DNA of 28,565 bases from CAZUTK01 sp964623265 (GTDB taxonomy: Bacteria; Electryoneota; B3-LCP), in the NCBI GenBank assembly GCA_964623265.1, contig CAZUTK010000043.1, positions 1 through 28,565 on the forward strand. The letters run 5' to 3'. The position numbers were made by a program, and so were the translations under genes. Below are positions 8,259-14,959 of the stretch, one piece after another. The first letter of the stretch is position 1. Each line of letters begins with the position of its first letter. The notes below the pieces were generated by a model. The model was not told the DNA's origin. It saw nothing but the letters and a program-made list of their open reading frames with translations, and ran no database searches.

Positions 8259-8410
8259 ACGAACTGGGGGTTATGTTTCATTACACCAGCGTGACTGGCG
8301 CATTGCAGGAGATACCATTCTCCAAATTTACCTTTATTTTCGCCAGAACCAAACCAATCCATAAAATCTCAAATTTTCAATCTCCAATCTCAAATTCATC
8401 GGAGGCACCT
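8259..8410 (+). other. AT-rich leader of the connector-like gene
   Basis: No gene is seen here. The last 50 nt are low-complexity and contain AATCTC three times (8365, 8379, 8386), with AATCTCAAATT repeated exactly at 8365-8375 and 8386-8396. They end in the ribosome site GGAGG, 5 nt before the ATG at 8411. A promoter may lie here, but no convincing -35/-10 pair was found. Confidence 0.4.
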
Positions 8411-9265
8411 ATGTCCTGGACCACCTTAGCCATCATCCGCAAGCATCTGCAGGAAACCGGCGTCGCCGCCACCGTCATCGAAAACGAAGAATACGTCCTG
8501 AACGGCACCGAACCGGTGCAATTGGAACATAGGTCCATCAGCGCCGATTCCGAAGAGGTCAAGACCATTGATCTGGGCAGCCCTCACCCCGCTGGCGCCG
8601 TCACCCTGACCGGCACCAGCTGGCGCTCGCTGGCTCACGCCAACCTCGTCCCCAACACCGTCGTGGTCGCCGCCGATCAGGCTTTGAACACGGTCTACGT
8701 CGAAGGGACCGACTACGTCGTGAACTATGAGGAAGGCAAAGTGAAGCGCGTCGCCGGCACTGCCATCCCCGACGGGGCGTCGGTGTACATCTGGTATTTC
8801 TACTACACCGTGCATCTGCGGGACACCGACTATGAACTGGACTACGGTTCGGGGCGGTTGAATCGCCTGGACGGCGGATCCATCGCCGATGGCTCGACGG
8901 TGTACGTGGACTACACCACGTCGGCGGGGACGGTGACCGACGACCTGATCAACGAAGCCATCCTGGAAGCCGAGGACAAGATTCAGGCGCGCCTGGGGGA
9001 CGGAGTCGTCACGGATACGCCCGAGCAGGGGATCATCACCGGCGCCACGGAATTGGCTCTGGCGATCATCTGCAATGCCAAGGCGATGGATATGATGCTG
9101 AAGCTGCCGTCGGATCAGGCGGACGGGGCGGCGAACCAGTGGCGGGCGATGTCGCAGCGCTACGAAGAACAAGCCTGGGCGACGCTGGACCGTTTTCTGC
9201 AAGCGAGATCCCGGCGAGGACCGGCCGCCGTGCAGAACGAGAGCTGGGGGTTGTGGGCGGATTGA
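8411..9265 (+). CDS. phage connector/adaptor-like virion protein with duplicated beta module
   Basis: A 284-residue protein. Residues 1-95 start with a short helix (TTLAIIRKHLQETG) and then strands (GAVTLTGTSWRSL). Two tandem copies of a roughly 36-residue module follow, at 97-133 and 136-171, with matching signatures (GTDYVVNYEEGKVKR / IPDGASVYIWY and DTDYELDYGSGRLNR / IADGSTVYVDY). The C-terminal part (175-265) is helical (DDLINEAILEAEDKIQARLGD, then ELALAIICNAKAMDMML), like head-tail connector or adaptor subunits with a helical core. The TDY..DY..G modules occur in phage virion proteins. Attachment at the portal or tail is inferred. The start is fixed by GGAGG 5 nt before ATG 8411. The stop is 5 nt before repeat copy C. 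Confidence 0.6.
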   Translation: MSWTTLAIIRKHLQETGVAATVIENEEYVLNGTEPVQLEHRSISADSEEVKTIDLGSPHPAGAVTLTGTSWRSLAHANLVPNTVVVAADQALNTVYVEGTDYVVNYEEGKVKRVAGTAIPDGASVYIWYFYYTVHLRDTDYELDYGSGRLNRLDGGSIADGSTVYVDYTTSAGTVTDDLINEAILEAEDKIQARLGDGVVTDTPEQGIITGATELALAIICNAKAMDMMLKLPSDQADGAANQWRAMSQRYEEQAWATLDRFLQARSRRGPAAVQNESWGLWAD

Positions 9266-9270
9266 AGCAC

Positions 9271-9482
9271 CCCAGCGCTGAAGCGCTGGGCTATTTTCCT
9301 GCCACGCAGTAGCCACTTCGTGGCGTCCTGTCGGACGCGCCGCTCATCGCTTTCCGTTCCCGCCTGCTTTCCATGTAGGTCGGATTCTCCCACGAAGTGG
9401 TCACTCCTGATGAATCCGACATATGTTGGTTTCGTCCCCACCCGGGGACGATGAGAAAATAGCCCAGCCATTCATGGCTGGG
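9271..9482 (+). repeat. structured dispersed repeat, copy C (most complete)
   Basis: The best copy, 212 nt. In order: palindrome CCCAGCGCT-GA-AGCGCTGGG (9271-9290); CTATTTTC, which pairs with GAAAATAG before the right end; GCCAC-TTC-GTGGC; GCGTCC-TGTC-GGACGC; GTCGGATTC (9379-9387) with partner GAATCCGAC (9412-9420), enclosing CCAC-GAA-GTGG; GTCCCC-ACCC-GGGGAC; and right palindrome CCCAGCCAT-TC-ATGGCTGGG (9463-9482). Almost every base lies in a stem. It starts 5 nt after the connector gene stop. After it, 9483-9565 holds nothing recognisable. Confidence 0.92.
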
Positions 9483-9565
9483 AATAAAAATCGGATTGCC
9501 TCTCTAAACCGCAGATGAAACAGACTTCTGCAGCAGGGTGCTTTTTAGCTAGATGAAACGATCCG

Positions 9566-9775
9566 TCACGCCGGCGTCAAACGCTGGCGGATGGAATGCA
9601 TCACTTCATCCACGCGCCGGCGGCCGACCCGAATGCGGGTCAGCATAGGCAGGCCGTGCCAGGCTTCGTGTCGGGCGTGTTCGTAAACGGCGTTGCTGAG
9701 CGCCATTTCGTGCAGTTTGATTCCTCTGGATTTCAAAATGACCAGGATTTTGTCGCGCAGTTCGTTGTTTTCCAT
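9566..9775 (-). CDS. small protein of unknown function
   Basis: A 69-residue soluble protein, charged and helical in appearance (ELRDKILVILKSRGIKLHEM, then VGRRRVDEVMHSIRQRL). It contains several His residues and a basic stretch (RIRVGRRR). No family is recognised. It is taken as real because a near-perfect Shine-Dalgarno (AGGAGG) lies 6 nt upstream of the ATG, and because the frame is closed and compact. It lies between repeat copies C and D, opposite in strand to the phage-like genes. A small nucleic-acid-binding protein is conceivable from the basic region, but this is speculation. Confidence 0.55.
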   Translation of the reverse strand: MENNELRDKILVILKSRGIKLHEMALSNAVYEHARHEAWHGLPMLTRIRVGRRRVDEVMHSIRQRLTPA

Positions 9776-9854
9776 ATTGATCCTCCTAAATGGACGACCA
9801 GACCGAGTGTCGGCTTCTCCCGGTCGGCGGTGCAGGTCCGGCGGAGATGACTAC

Positions 9855-9929
9855 TTGACGACGCTGCAGAGAATCCTGGATATTCCGGAACGAAACGACG
9901 CTTTCAGAGCACTGTTTCGCCCGATATAA
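9855..9929 (+). other. possible mini-ORF or gene remnant
   Basis: A TTG codon 8 nt after GGAG opens a 24-codon frame (LTTLQRILDIPERNDAFRAL and a short tail) ending in TAA. Its composition looks protein-like, and the frame continues openly upstream through GGDDY. It may be the 3' remnant of a lost plus-strand gene or a short leader peptide. The rest of the gene-free stretch 9776-10026 shows nothing else except a TATAAT at 9925-9930 without a convincing -35. Confidence 0.2.
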
Positions 9930-10026
9930 TTTCCGCAAAAAAACTCAGGGAGTCAAGAGAGAAAATGCAAATTGCATTGTTCCGGGTCGCGGCGACACGG
10001 CTGCGTTGCCGTCTGCGTGAGCAGCA

Positions 10027-10194
10027 CCCAGCGCGTGCGTCCTGTCGGACGCTCGTTCATCGCCATCCGTCCCCGCCTGCTTTCCATGAAGGCGGATTCG
10101 CCCACGAAGTGGTCACTCCTGATGAATCCGACACAAGCTGTTTTCGTCCCCACCCGGGGACGGTGAGAAAATAGCCCAGCCATTCATGGCTGGG
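10027..10194 (+). repeat. structured dispersed repeat, copy D (left end truncated)
   Basis: It begins abruptly with CCCAGCGCG, lacking the left palindrome arm, and continues at 'tgcgtcctgtcggacgc' in line with copy C. It retains the CCAC-GAA-GTGG, GTCCCC-ACCC-GGGGAC and right palindrome units (right end 10175-10194). From about 10100 to its end it is nearly identical to copy C. The right palindrome overlaps the last codons and stop of the DUF2892 gene. Confidence 0.88.
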
Positions 10195-10384
10195 AATGAA
10201 TCTTCTTACGATCTGTCGAAATCCGGAAAGGGACGTAAAGCGGGCACCAGCGCACCAGCGCCGTTCCCAGCGGGATCAGCCCGATCAATCCCCACCAGCT
10301 TTGCAGGATCAAGCCTATGGCTAAGATCGCCAGCCCGATGATGATGCGGATGATGCGATCCGCGTTTCCGATATTGCAATGCAT
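10184..10384 (-). CDS. DUF2892 (YgaP-like) inner-membrane protein
   Basis: A 66-residue protein. An N-terminal MHCNIGNADRIIRIIIGL leads into two hydrophobic segments (IIIGLAILAIGLIL and GLIGLIPLGTALVRWCPLY). This matches the DUF2892/YgaP-like two-helix membrane domain, including the 'N.G..DR..R...G' start and the 'R.CPLY.P' end. Family members occur alone or fused to rhodanese domains; the exact function is unknown, with a suggested link to sulfur handling. GGAGG lies 8 nt before the ATG. The final residues and the TGA stop lie in repeat copy D, so the natural C-terminus may have been altered by the repeat. Confidence 0.8.
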   Translation of the reverse strand: MHCNIGNADRIIRIIIGLAILAIGLILQSWWGLIGLIPLGTALVRWCPLYVPFRISTDRKKIHSQP

Positions 10385-10452
10385 TTTGAATGCCTCCGAT
10401 AGTGCTGTTTATTGTATTAGATGCGGTGTTGGATGAAAGGGTGCAGATCCCG

Positions 10453-11931
10453 TCAGCATTTCGCCGGTTCGGCTTCGGTGAAGAAGCGGATTTTAAAGGT
10501 GGTGCCTTCACCGGGGCTGGAATCCAATTCGATGGCGCCTTCGTGCTCATCTATGATCTGTTTGCAGATCGCCAGCCCTAAGCCGTTGCCCTTCTTCTTG
10601 GTGGTGAAGAAGGGCTGAAAGATTTTTTCGCGGATCGGTTCGGGGATGCCCGGTCCGGTATCGCGGATCACCAGAAGCACTTCCGATGCGGTGCTCAGCG
10701 TGGCGATCTCCAGTTCGCCGGATCCGTTCATCGCTTCGATGGAATTCTTGATCAAATTGATCACCACCTGTTCGACGGGATCCGGATCAATTTCGACGCT
10801 GGGCAGATCCGGGCTCAGAGCGACCCGCAGCCTGACGCCGTCCGGAATCTGGCCGGAGAGCGCCGCCAGCGAGTGCTCCACCACCTCGTTCAGATTCCAG
10901 CGGCGGCGTTCCACGCGCACCGGCCGGGAGTATTTCATCACGTCGGTCAGCATCTTCTCCAGCCGCGCGGTTTCCTGCGCGATGATCGTCGCGCCTTCGC
11001 GCACCTTGTCCGCGTCCTCCGGATGTTTTTCCAGATGCCGCGCGAATCCTCCGATGGTGGCGAGGGGATTGCGGATCTCATGCGCCACGTGAGCCATCAC
11101 TTCCCCCACTCGCGCCAGTCTCTCGCGATGATGCAGGGATTTGCGGCTGTCTTCCAGATGAGTGCGGGTCTTTTCCACTTCGGTGAAGAGGGTCTTCAGG
11201 TAAAAATGCAGAGACGTCAGATCCGCGCCGTCCGCGGCGAGTCCGGCGGCTTTGCCGTCGGATGAGAAGTCGCGCAGGTCCGCGGCGATTCTCTTCAGGG
11301 GATTGAAGACGCCGCAGATCAGCATGTAGATCAGTCCCGTGCCCAGCGCGGCGATCAGCACCACGCTGGAAGCGATGATCCAGGTCAAGCGCTTCACGCC
11401 TCGTTCGCCCTGCTCCAGTGCTCGCTGGATATTGGTGCGATTCACATCCAGCAGTTCGTCCGTGACGGCGGAAACCTTCATATACAGAGCGTTGAGATCG
11501 GTGGAATAGGCTGATTTCGCCGATTCGACGTCGCCCTGGCCGAAAAGCCGCACGATCTCATCGCGCTTTTCGTCGTATTCGTCAAACGCCTGCGCCACCC
11601 GGGCGGCCAGCTCGCGTTCCCGCGGGGATTCCGCCAGAGCCTCCGCGCGCGTCAGCAAATTTCGGAAGACAGGTTCGTGGCGGTTCATCTCTTCCAGCCA
11701 CAGGACATCGCCTTCGCCCAGGAGGTAGGAGGCGATGAAGCCTTTCTGCCGCAAGAGAGCGATATCCAGTTCTGCGGCGGTCAGCATATCGCCGACATTC
11801 TTGCTGATGACTTCATCCAAGGTCCGTTTCGCCTGCCAGGAATAGATCAATGCGGCTCCGGCGCCGATCATCGCCGCCAAGACCAGACCGGTGACGACCG
11901 CCGTGGTCTTCGTGTAAAGTTTCATCCGCAT
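10453..11931 (-). CDS. membrane sensor histidine kinase
   Basis: A 492-residue protein. TM1 lies at about 10-32, a helical extracytoplasmic sensor (four-helix bundle type) at 33-180, and TM2 at about 183-208, followed by a HAMP-like linker. The HisKA domain has the phospho-acceptor H284 in AHVAHEIRNP. The HATPase domain has an N-box NLIKNSIEAM (about 392), G1 DTGPGIP (about 425) and G2 GNGLGLAI (about 445), then KQIIDEHEGAIE. All catalytic boxes are intact, so an active ATP-dependent autokinase is expected. Its signal is unknown, and no response regulator gene is in the window, so it is an orphan here. ATG 11931 has GAGGA 8 nt upstream. It belongs to the group of minimal kinases ending at the ATPase domain with no receiver. 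Confidence 0.92.
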   Translation of the reverse strand: MRMKLYTKTTAVVTGLVLAAMIGAGAALIYSWQAKRTLDEVISKNVGDMLTAAELDIALLRQKGFIASYLLGEGDVLWLEEMNRHEPVFRNLLTRAEALAESPRERELAARVAQAFDEYDEKRDEIVRLFGQGDVESAKSAYSTDLNALYMKVSAVTDELLDVNRTNIQRALEQGERGVKRLTWIIASSVVLIAALGTGLIYMLICGVFNPLKRIAADLRDFSSDGKAAGLAADGADLTSLHFYLKTLFTEVEKTRTHLEDSRKSLHHRERLARVGEVMAHVAHEIRNPLATIGGFARHLEKHPEDADKVREGATIIAQETARLEKMLTDVMKYSRPVRVERRRWNLNEVVEHSLAALSGQIPDGVRLRVALSPDLPSVEIDPDPVEQVVINLIKNSIEAMNGSGELEIATLSTASEVLLVIRDTGPGIPEPIREKIFQPFFTTKKKGNGLGLAICKQIIDEHEGAIELDSSPGEGTTFKIRFFTEAEPAKC

Positions 11932-12064
11932 CTTCGTATTCCTCGTGTTGGACAGAAGGAAGGTGAATCGGGAAAATCGGGGAGCTTTACTCTTTCAACC
12001 CGCACGGCGGTGGGGAGTTCCTGACGGGAAAGGCGGGTGAGAAATTTAGACTCAGGAGGGGCTT

Positions 12065-12640
12065 TTACTTTTTTCCGATATTCATTCCGAGTTTGTATCC
12101 GGCGCCCAGATACTTTCCGATCCCGTAATACTTCCTCACGACTGGTGCGTAGAGGATCGGCTGCACTTTTTCGATGTCCGGATAGCCCTTCTCATCCAGC
12201 AAGCCATCCTCGGCTTTGACGTCTAATATCTCGCCGACGAACTGCGTATGCAAGCCGATTTCGTGCACGAAGAGGACCCGGCATTCGAGGATCAGGGGGA
12301 ATTCCCCGACATAGGGAGCGTCCACTAAGTCGCTGCGGACCGGCGTCAAACCGCTGACTTCGAACTTGTTCACATCCCGCCCGGAGGCGATGCCGAAGTA
12401 GTCGGCTTCGGCGGCGTATTTTTCCGATGGGACGTTCACTGTGAAGGCGCGGCGCTTTTGGATGCAGTGATAGGTGTAGGTGGCTTGGCGCAGAGCGACC
12501 GCCACGCAGGGCGGTTTCGAACAGCAGATGCCGCACCACGCCGCCGCCATCACGTTGGGCTTGCCCTCCTCGTCGTAGGATCCGATGATCCAGTTGGGGG
12601 TGGGGTAGATGAGCGTTTGAGCTCCCAGAGATTTTTTCAT
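12065..12640 (-). CDS. flavin reductase / flavoredoxin family protein
   Basis: A 191-residue FMN-binding split-barrel protein. The N-terminal part has the typical P-N-W-I-I-G-S-Y start, then GKPNVMAAAWCGICCSKPP and VAVALRQATYTYHCIQ, where the family binds FMN. FTVNVPSEKYAAEADYFGIASG follows, also family-typical. Such proteins carry electrons between NAD(P)H or ferredoxin-type donors and flavin or iron-sulfur partners. The cysteine cluster (C-x-x-CC) near the flavin is more like the flavoredoxins of anaerobes. The start at 12640 is preferred over the longer frame to 12799, because AGGTGA precedes it and the extension overlaps the neighbouring gene. It lies 82 nt downstream of the 12723 gene on the same strand. 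Confidence 0.85.
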   Translation of the reverse strand: MKKSLGAQTLIYPTPNWIIGSYDEEGKPNVMAAAWCGICCSKPPCVAVALRQATYTYHCIQKRRAFTVNVPSEKYAAEADYFGIASGRDVNKFEVSGLTPVRSDLVDAPYVGEFPLILECRVLFVHEIGLHTQFVGEILDVKAEDGLLDEKGYPDIEKVQPILYAPVVRKYYGIGKYLGAGYKLGMNIGKK

Positions 12641-12722
12641 CACGTCACCTGTTTGAACGGGTTGGAATGAGATCGGCGTCGCACTGCGCCGGGGATCTGC
12701 GGCGACGGTGCGAGGAATGGTC

Positions 12723-13598
12723 TTACAGTAAAAGCAGCACGATCCCCGCCAACCCCGCTGCGGCGGTGGGGAGAAAGGCCAGGACCGACTTGCCGGCATC
12801 CCGCGCCCACACAGCGATCGTCCACCCCTTGAAGTTCAAGGCAGTCTTGTCCAATTCCTTTTCCCAGATTCGAGACTTTCCCTGCACATCTCCTAAATTG
12901 TAGGAAGCCGCTTTTTCGGGTGCGGTCAATGTGAAGGCGAAGCGGTCTCCGTCGGATTCCTCCGTCAGGCTGAAGATCGGGCTGCGGGGGAAGCGGTCCT
13001 CGATGACGGCTTGCGATGGCGGATCCAGCTGCTTTTTCACCTTGAAGCCCAGACCGATCATGCGGATGTTGGTGTCGGGAGAATCCGGCACGGGCCTCAC
13101 CCACCAAACCACGCTTTCATCCTGCGGACCGATCAGGTAGCGTTCGGGGTTCAAGGTATCGCTCAGCACGAGGCGGTTCTTCAACGTAGTGCGGAAGAAG
13201 TCGAGATCCTCTTCCGTCGGCAGGGGCAGGTTGGTACCGGTGGAGAGCGTCATCGAGTACCAGGCATCCGCTTGGGGAGTTTCCCAATCCTTGGGATCCA
13301 TCAGTTCGCGCGGATGCACCTCGACGAAGCCCCCGTAAATGTCTCCCCGGTCCTTCGCGTTCTTCAGAAAGTCGAAGATCTGGTTGCCGCCGGGATGATT
13401 CTCGTAGAGCCGGTTCAGGTCGGCGATGACGCGGTCTGCGGGAGCGCGCAGGACGCCCTTCAGTTCTTCGCTCAGCAGAGCCGCCGTTGCGCGTGCTTCC
13501 TGCGCCATGCGCCGGCTTTGGCGGTAATCGGATCGAATCTGATACGTCAGGGCGGCGATCAGCAGCAGAACGCCGACGATGCGGGTGATTTTCTTCAT
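12723..13598 (-). CDS. membrane-anchored sensor-like protein without output domain
   Basis: A 291-residue protein. It has one N-terminal TM (ITRIVGVLLLIAALTYQI), a roughly 245-residue extracytoplasmic domain and a C-terminal TM (VLAFLPTAAAGLAGIVLLLL) that ends directly at the stop codon. The first part after the TM is a long polar helix (QSRRMAQEARATAALLSEELKGVL), then mixed alpha/beta (YGGFVEVHPRE, ESVVWWVRPVPD, RFAFTLTAPEK). The layout is that of a periplasmic sensor module of a kinase or chemoreceptor cut off right after TM2. No HAMP, kinase or GGDEF domain follows. The ATG has GGGAG 6 nt upstream. It may be a truncated gene or a genuine two-TM signalling partner of the nearby kinase at 10453. 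No named family is recognised. Confidence 0.65.
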   Translation of the reverse strand: MKKITRIVGVLLLIAALTYQIRSDYRQSRRMAQEARATAALLSEELKGVLRAPADRVIADLNRLYENHPGGNQIFDFLKNAKDRGDIYGGFVEVHPRELMDPKDWETPQADAWYSMTLSTGTNLPLPTEEDLDFFRTTLKNRLVLSDTLNPERYLIGPQDESVVWWVRPVPDSPDTNIRMIGLGFKVKKQLDPPSQAVIEDRFPRSPIFSLTEESDGDRFAFTLTAPEKAASYNLGDVQGKSRIWEKELDKTALNFKGWTIAVWARDAGKSVLAFLPTAAAGLAGIVLLLL

Positions 13599-13815
13599 TT
13601 CGTTGCTCCCGGCGATGCCGAACTTCGCGCTGGATCGGTCATCGTAATTGCAAATGGAATCCCTCTATAAAATGGAAAAAAAGGATGAAATTTGCAAGAG
13701 GAAATGCAGGGAAGTCTGTTGAGATCCGCCTCGATGCAGCAAATTCGTCCTTCTGCGACGCGTGCCGGAAGGATCACCTTTTCGAACGCCCATCCGTGAA
13801 CGGAGTTCCTGATCT

Positions 13816-14280
13816 ATGCCCGATACCTTTTACACCCGCCTCGATTTCTACCGCCTGCTGCACGCCGGCAGCGCCGATCTGCCCCGGCTGGCGCAGACGC
13901 TGCGCGTCTCGATCCGCACGTTGAAGCGCTGGAAGGAGAGCTACGACCCCGTGCGCATCGCCGGCGGATCGCTGCCGGACAGTGACGAAGGGGATCCGCC
14001 GGCGTCGGAAGGTGCGCCTTCCGCCGGGGCTGTTTCCGGGGAGGACGGAGCCCGGACGGCTGATCAACCGGAAGCAGAAATCGCGCACTTTGTAAGACAC
14101 AGCGACCGGGACGAGATTTTGAGAGCCTTGCGGCGGGAGGCGTTGGACGGCAACGTCCAGGCTGCGAAACTTTTACTGGCGGAATATGAGGGGAATCAGA
14201 GCGCCAGCGAAGAGGAAGTTTTAACGATTGAACAGGCGGCGGAGTTATTGCGGGAGTGGTCGAAACCGCCTGTGGGATGA
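13816..14280 (+). CDS. phage terminase small subunit-like protein
   Basis: A 154-residue protein. The N-terminal helix-turn-helix (LPRLAQTLRVSIRTLKRWKE, about 22-42) is a DNA-binding module like that of small terminases. A low-complexity acidic Ser/Gly/Ala/Pro linker follows (about 50-85). The C-terminal helices (DEILRALRREALDGNVQAAKLLLAEYEG, about 97-125) carry the 'A..GN..A.KLLL' pattern seen in small terminases. Its partner would be the large subunit at 14960, with which it would select viral DNA for packaging. The Shine-Dalgarno (GGAG) is 10 nt upstream, so translation may be modest. The two terminase genes usually overlap or abut. Here 679 nt separates them and holds an antisense flavodoxin. 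A plain HTH regulator is the alternative. Confidence 0.6.
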   Translation: MPDTFYTRLDFYRLLHAGSADLPRLAQTLRVSIRTLKRWKESYDPVRIAGGSLPDSDEGDPPASEGAPSAGAVSGEDGARTADQPEAEIAHFVRHSDRDEILRALRREALDGNVQAAKLLLAEYEGNQSASEEEVLTIEQAAELLREWSKPPVG

Positions 14281-14405
14281 GTAGAAGGAGTTACGGACGG
14301 TAAAATCTGCCATTCGCCGCGCTGGAGACGCGGCGACAGATGCCGTCAAGCGCGGGATTTCACCGGATGGATGCGGGATTCGGATCAGGACGACCCGAAT
14401 TCGCA

Positions 14406-14846
14406 TCACGTCTTTTCGATGATCTGATGGACCCAGTCCAGGATGCGTTCTCTCTGGTCTTCCGGGTCCCCGTCTATTTTCAGCGGTTCGACGATCAGTT
14501 CGGCGCCGCACTTGCGCAGGTTCTCTTCGATCACTTCCACCGACCGGCAGAAATCGTCCGGGTAGCCTTGAGAATCCCCTAAGCCGAAGACGGCGGCTTT
14601 CTTGTTGTTGAGATTGACCTCCGTCATCTCATCGAGAAAAGGGATGAACTCGTCGGTGACGTCGCCGCTCCAGTAGGTGGGGCTGCCCAGGATGATGAGG
14701 TCGAAGTTCTTCAGGACGCTCGGGAAAATTTCGCCCGCTTCCTGGGTTTTCACGGTATATCCGGCTTCGGTCAAGCCTTCGCGGATCCAGTCCACGCAGG
14801 TTTCGGTGTTGCCCGTCAAGGTGCTGTATGTGATGATGGTATTCAT
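14406..14846 (-). CDS. flavodoxin
   Basis: A 146-residue short-chain flavodoxin. It starts IITYSTLTGNTE, the FMN-phosphate loop (T/S-x-T-G-x-T). It continues with the flavin-stacking regions ILGSPTYWSGDVTDEFIPFL (about 51-70) and VFGLGDSQGYPDDFCRSVE (about 85-105). It ends at the normal length for the class. It transfers electrons in the cytoplasm at low potential and could pair with the flavoredoxin-type gene nearby or with other redox enzymes. ATG 14846 has AGGA 7 nt upstream; the longer frame from 14930 has no ribosome site. It lies alone between the two terminase genes, on the opposite strand, and is divergent from the large subunit gene. Confidence 0.92.
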   Translation of the reverse strand: MNTIITYSTLTGNTETCVDWIREGLTEAGYTVKTQEAGEIFPSVLKNFDLIILGSPTYWSGDVTDEFIPFLDEMTEVNLNNKKAAVFGLGDSQGYPDDFCRSVEVIEENLRKCGAELIVEPLKIDGDPEDQRERILDWVHQIIEKT

Positions 14847-14959
14847 ATTCAGATCCTGATAGATGTCTCGGCAAATTTTACGTTGAAATGCTCCGGTGGT
14901 TTGACTTCGATGTTTGATTTTCTGCTTCACAGCGTCGCGCGCCTTTCGAACGCGACGAG

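Noticed and set aside
9925..9930. TATAAT as promoter for a plus-strand transcript
   Set aside because: No acceptable -35 at 16-18 nt, and it overlaps the stop of the mini-ORF.
7571..14950. TTCGAA found upstream of three phage-like genes (7572, 13780 and 14945 regions) as a possible shared control site
   Set aside because: It also occurs often inside genes (Phe-Glu codons), and is missing upstream of the capsid and connector genes.
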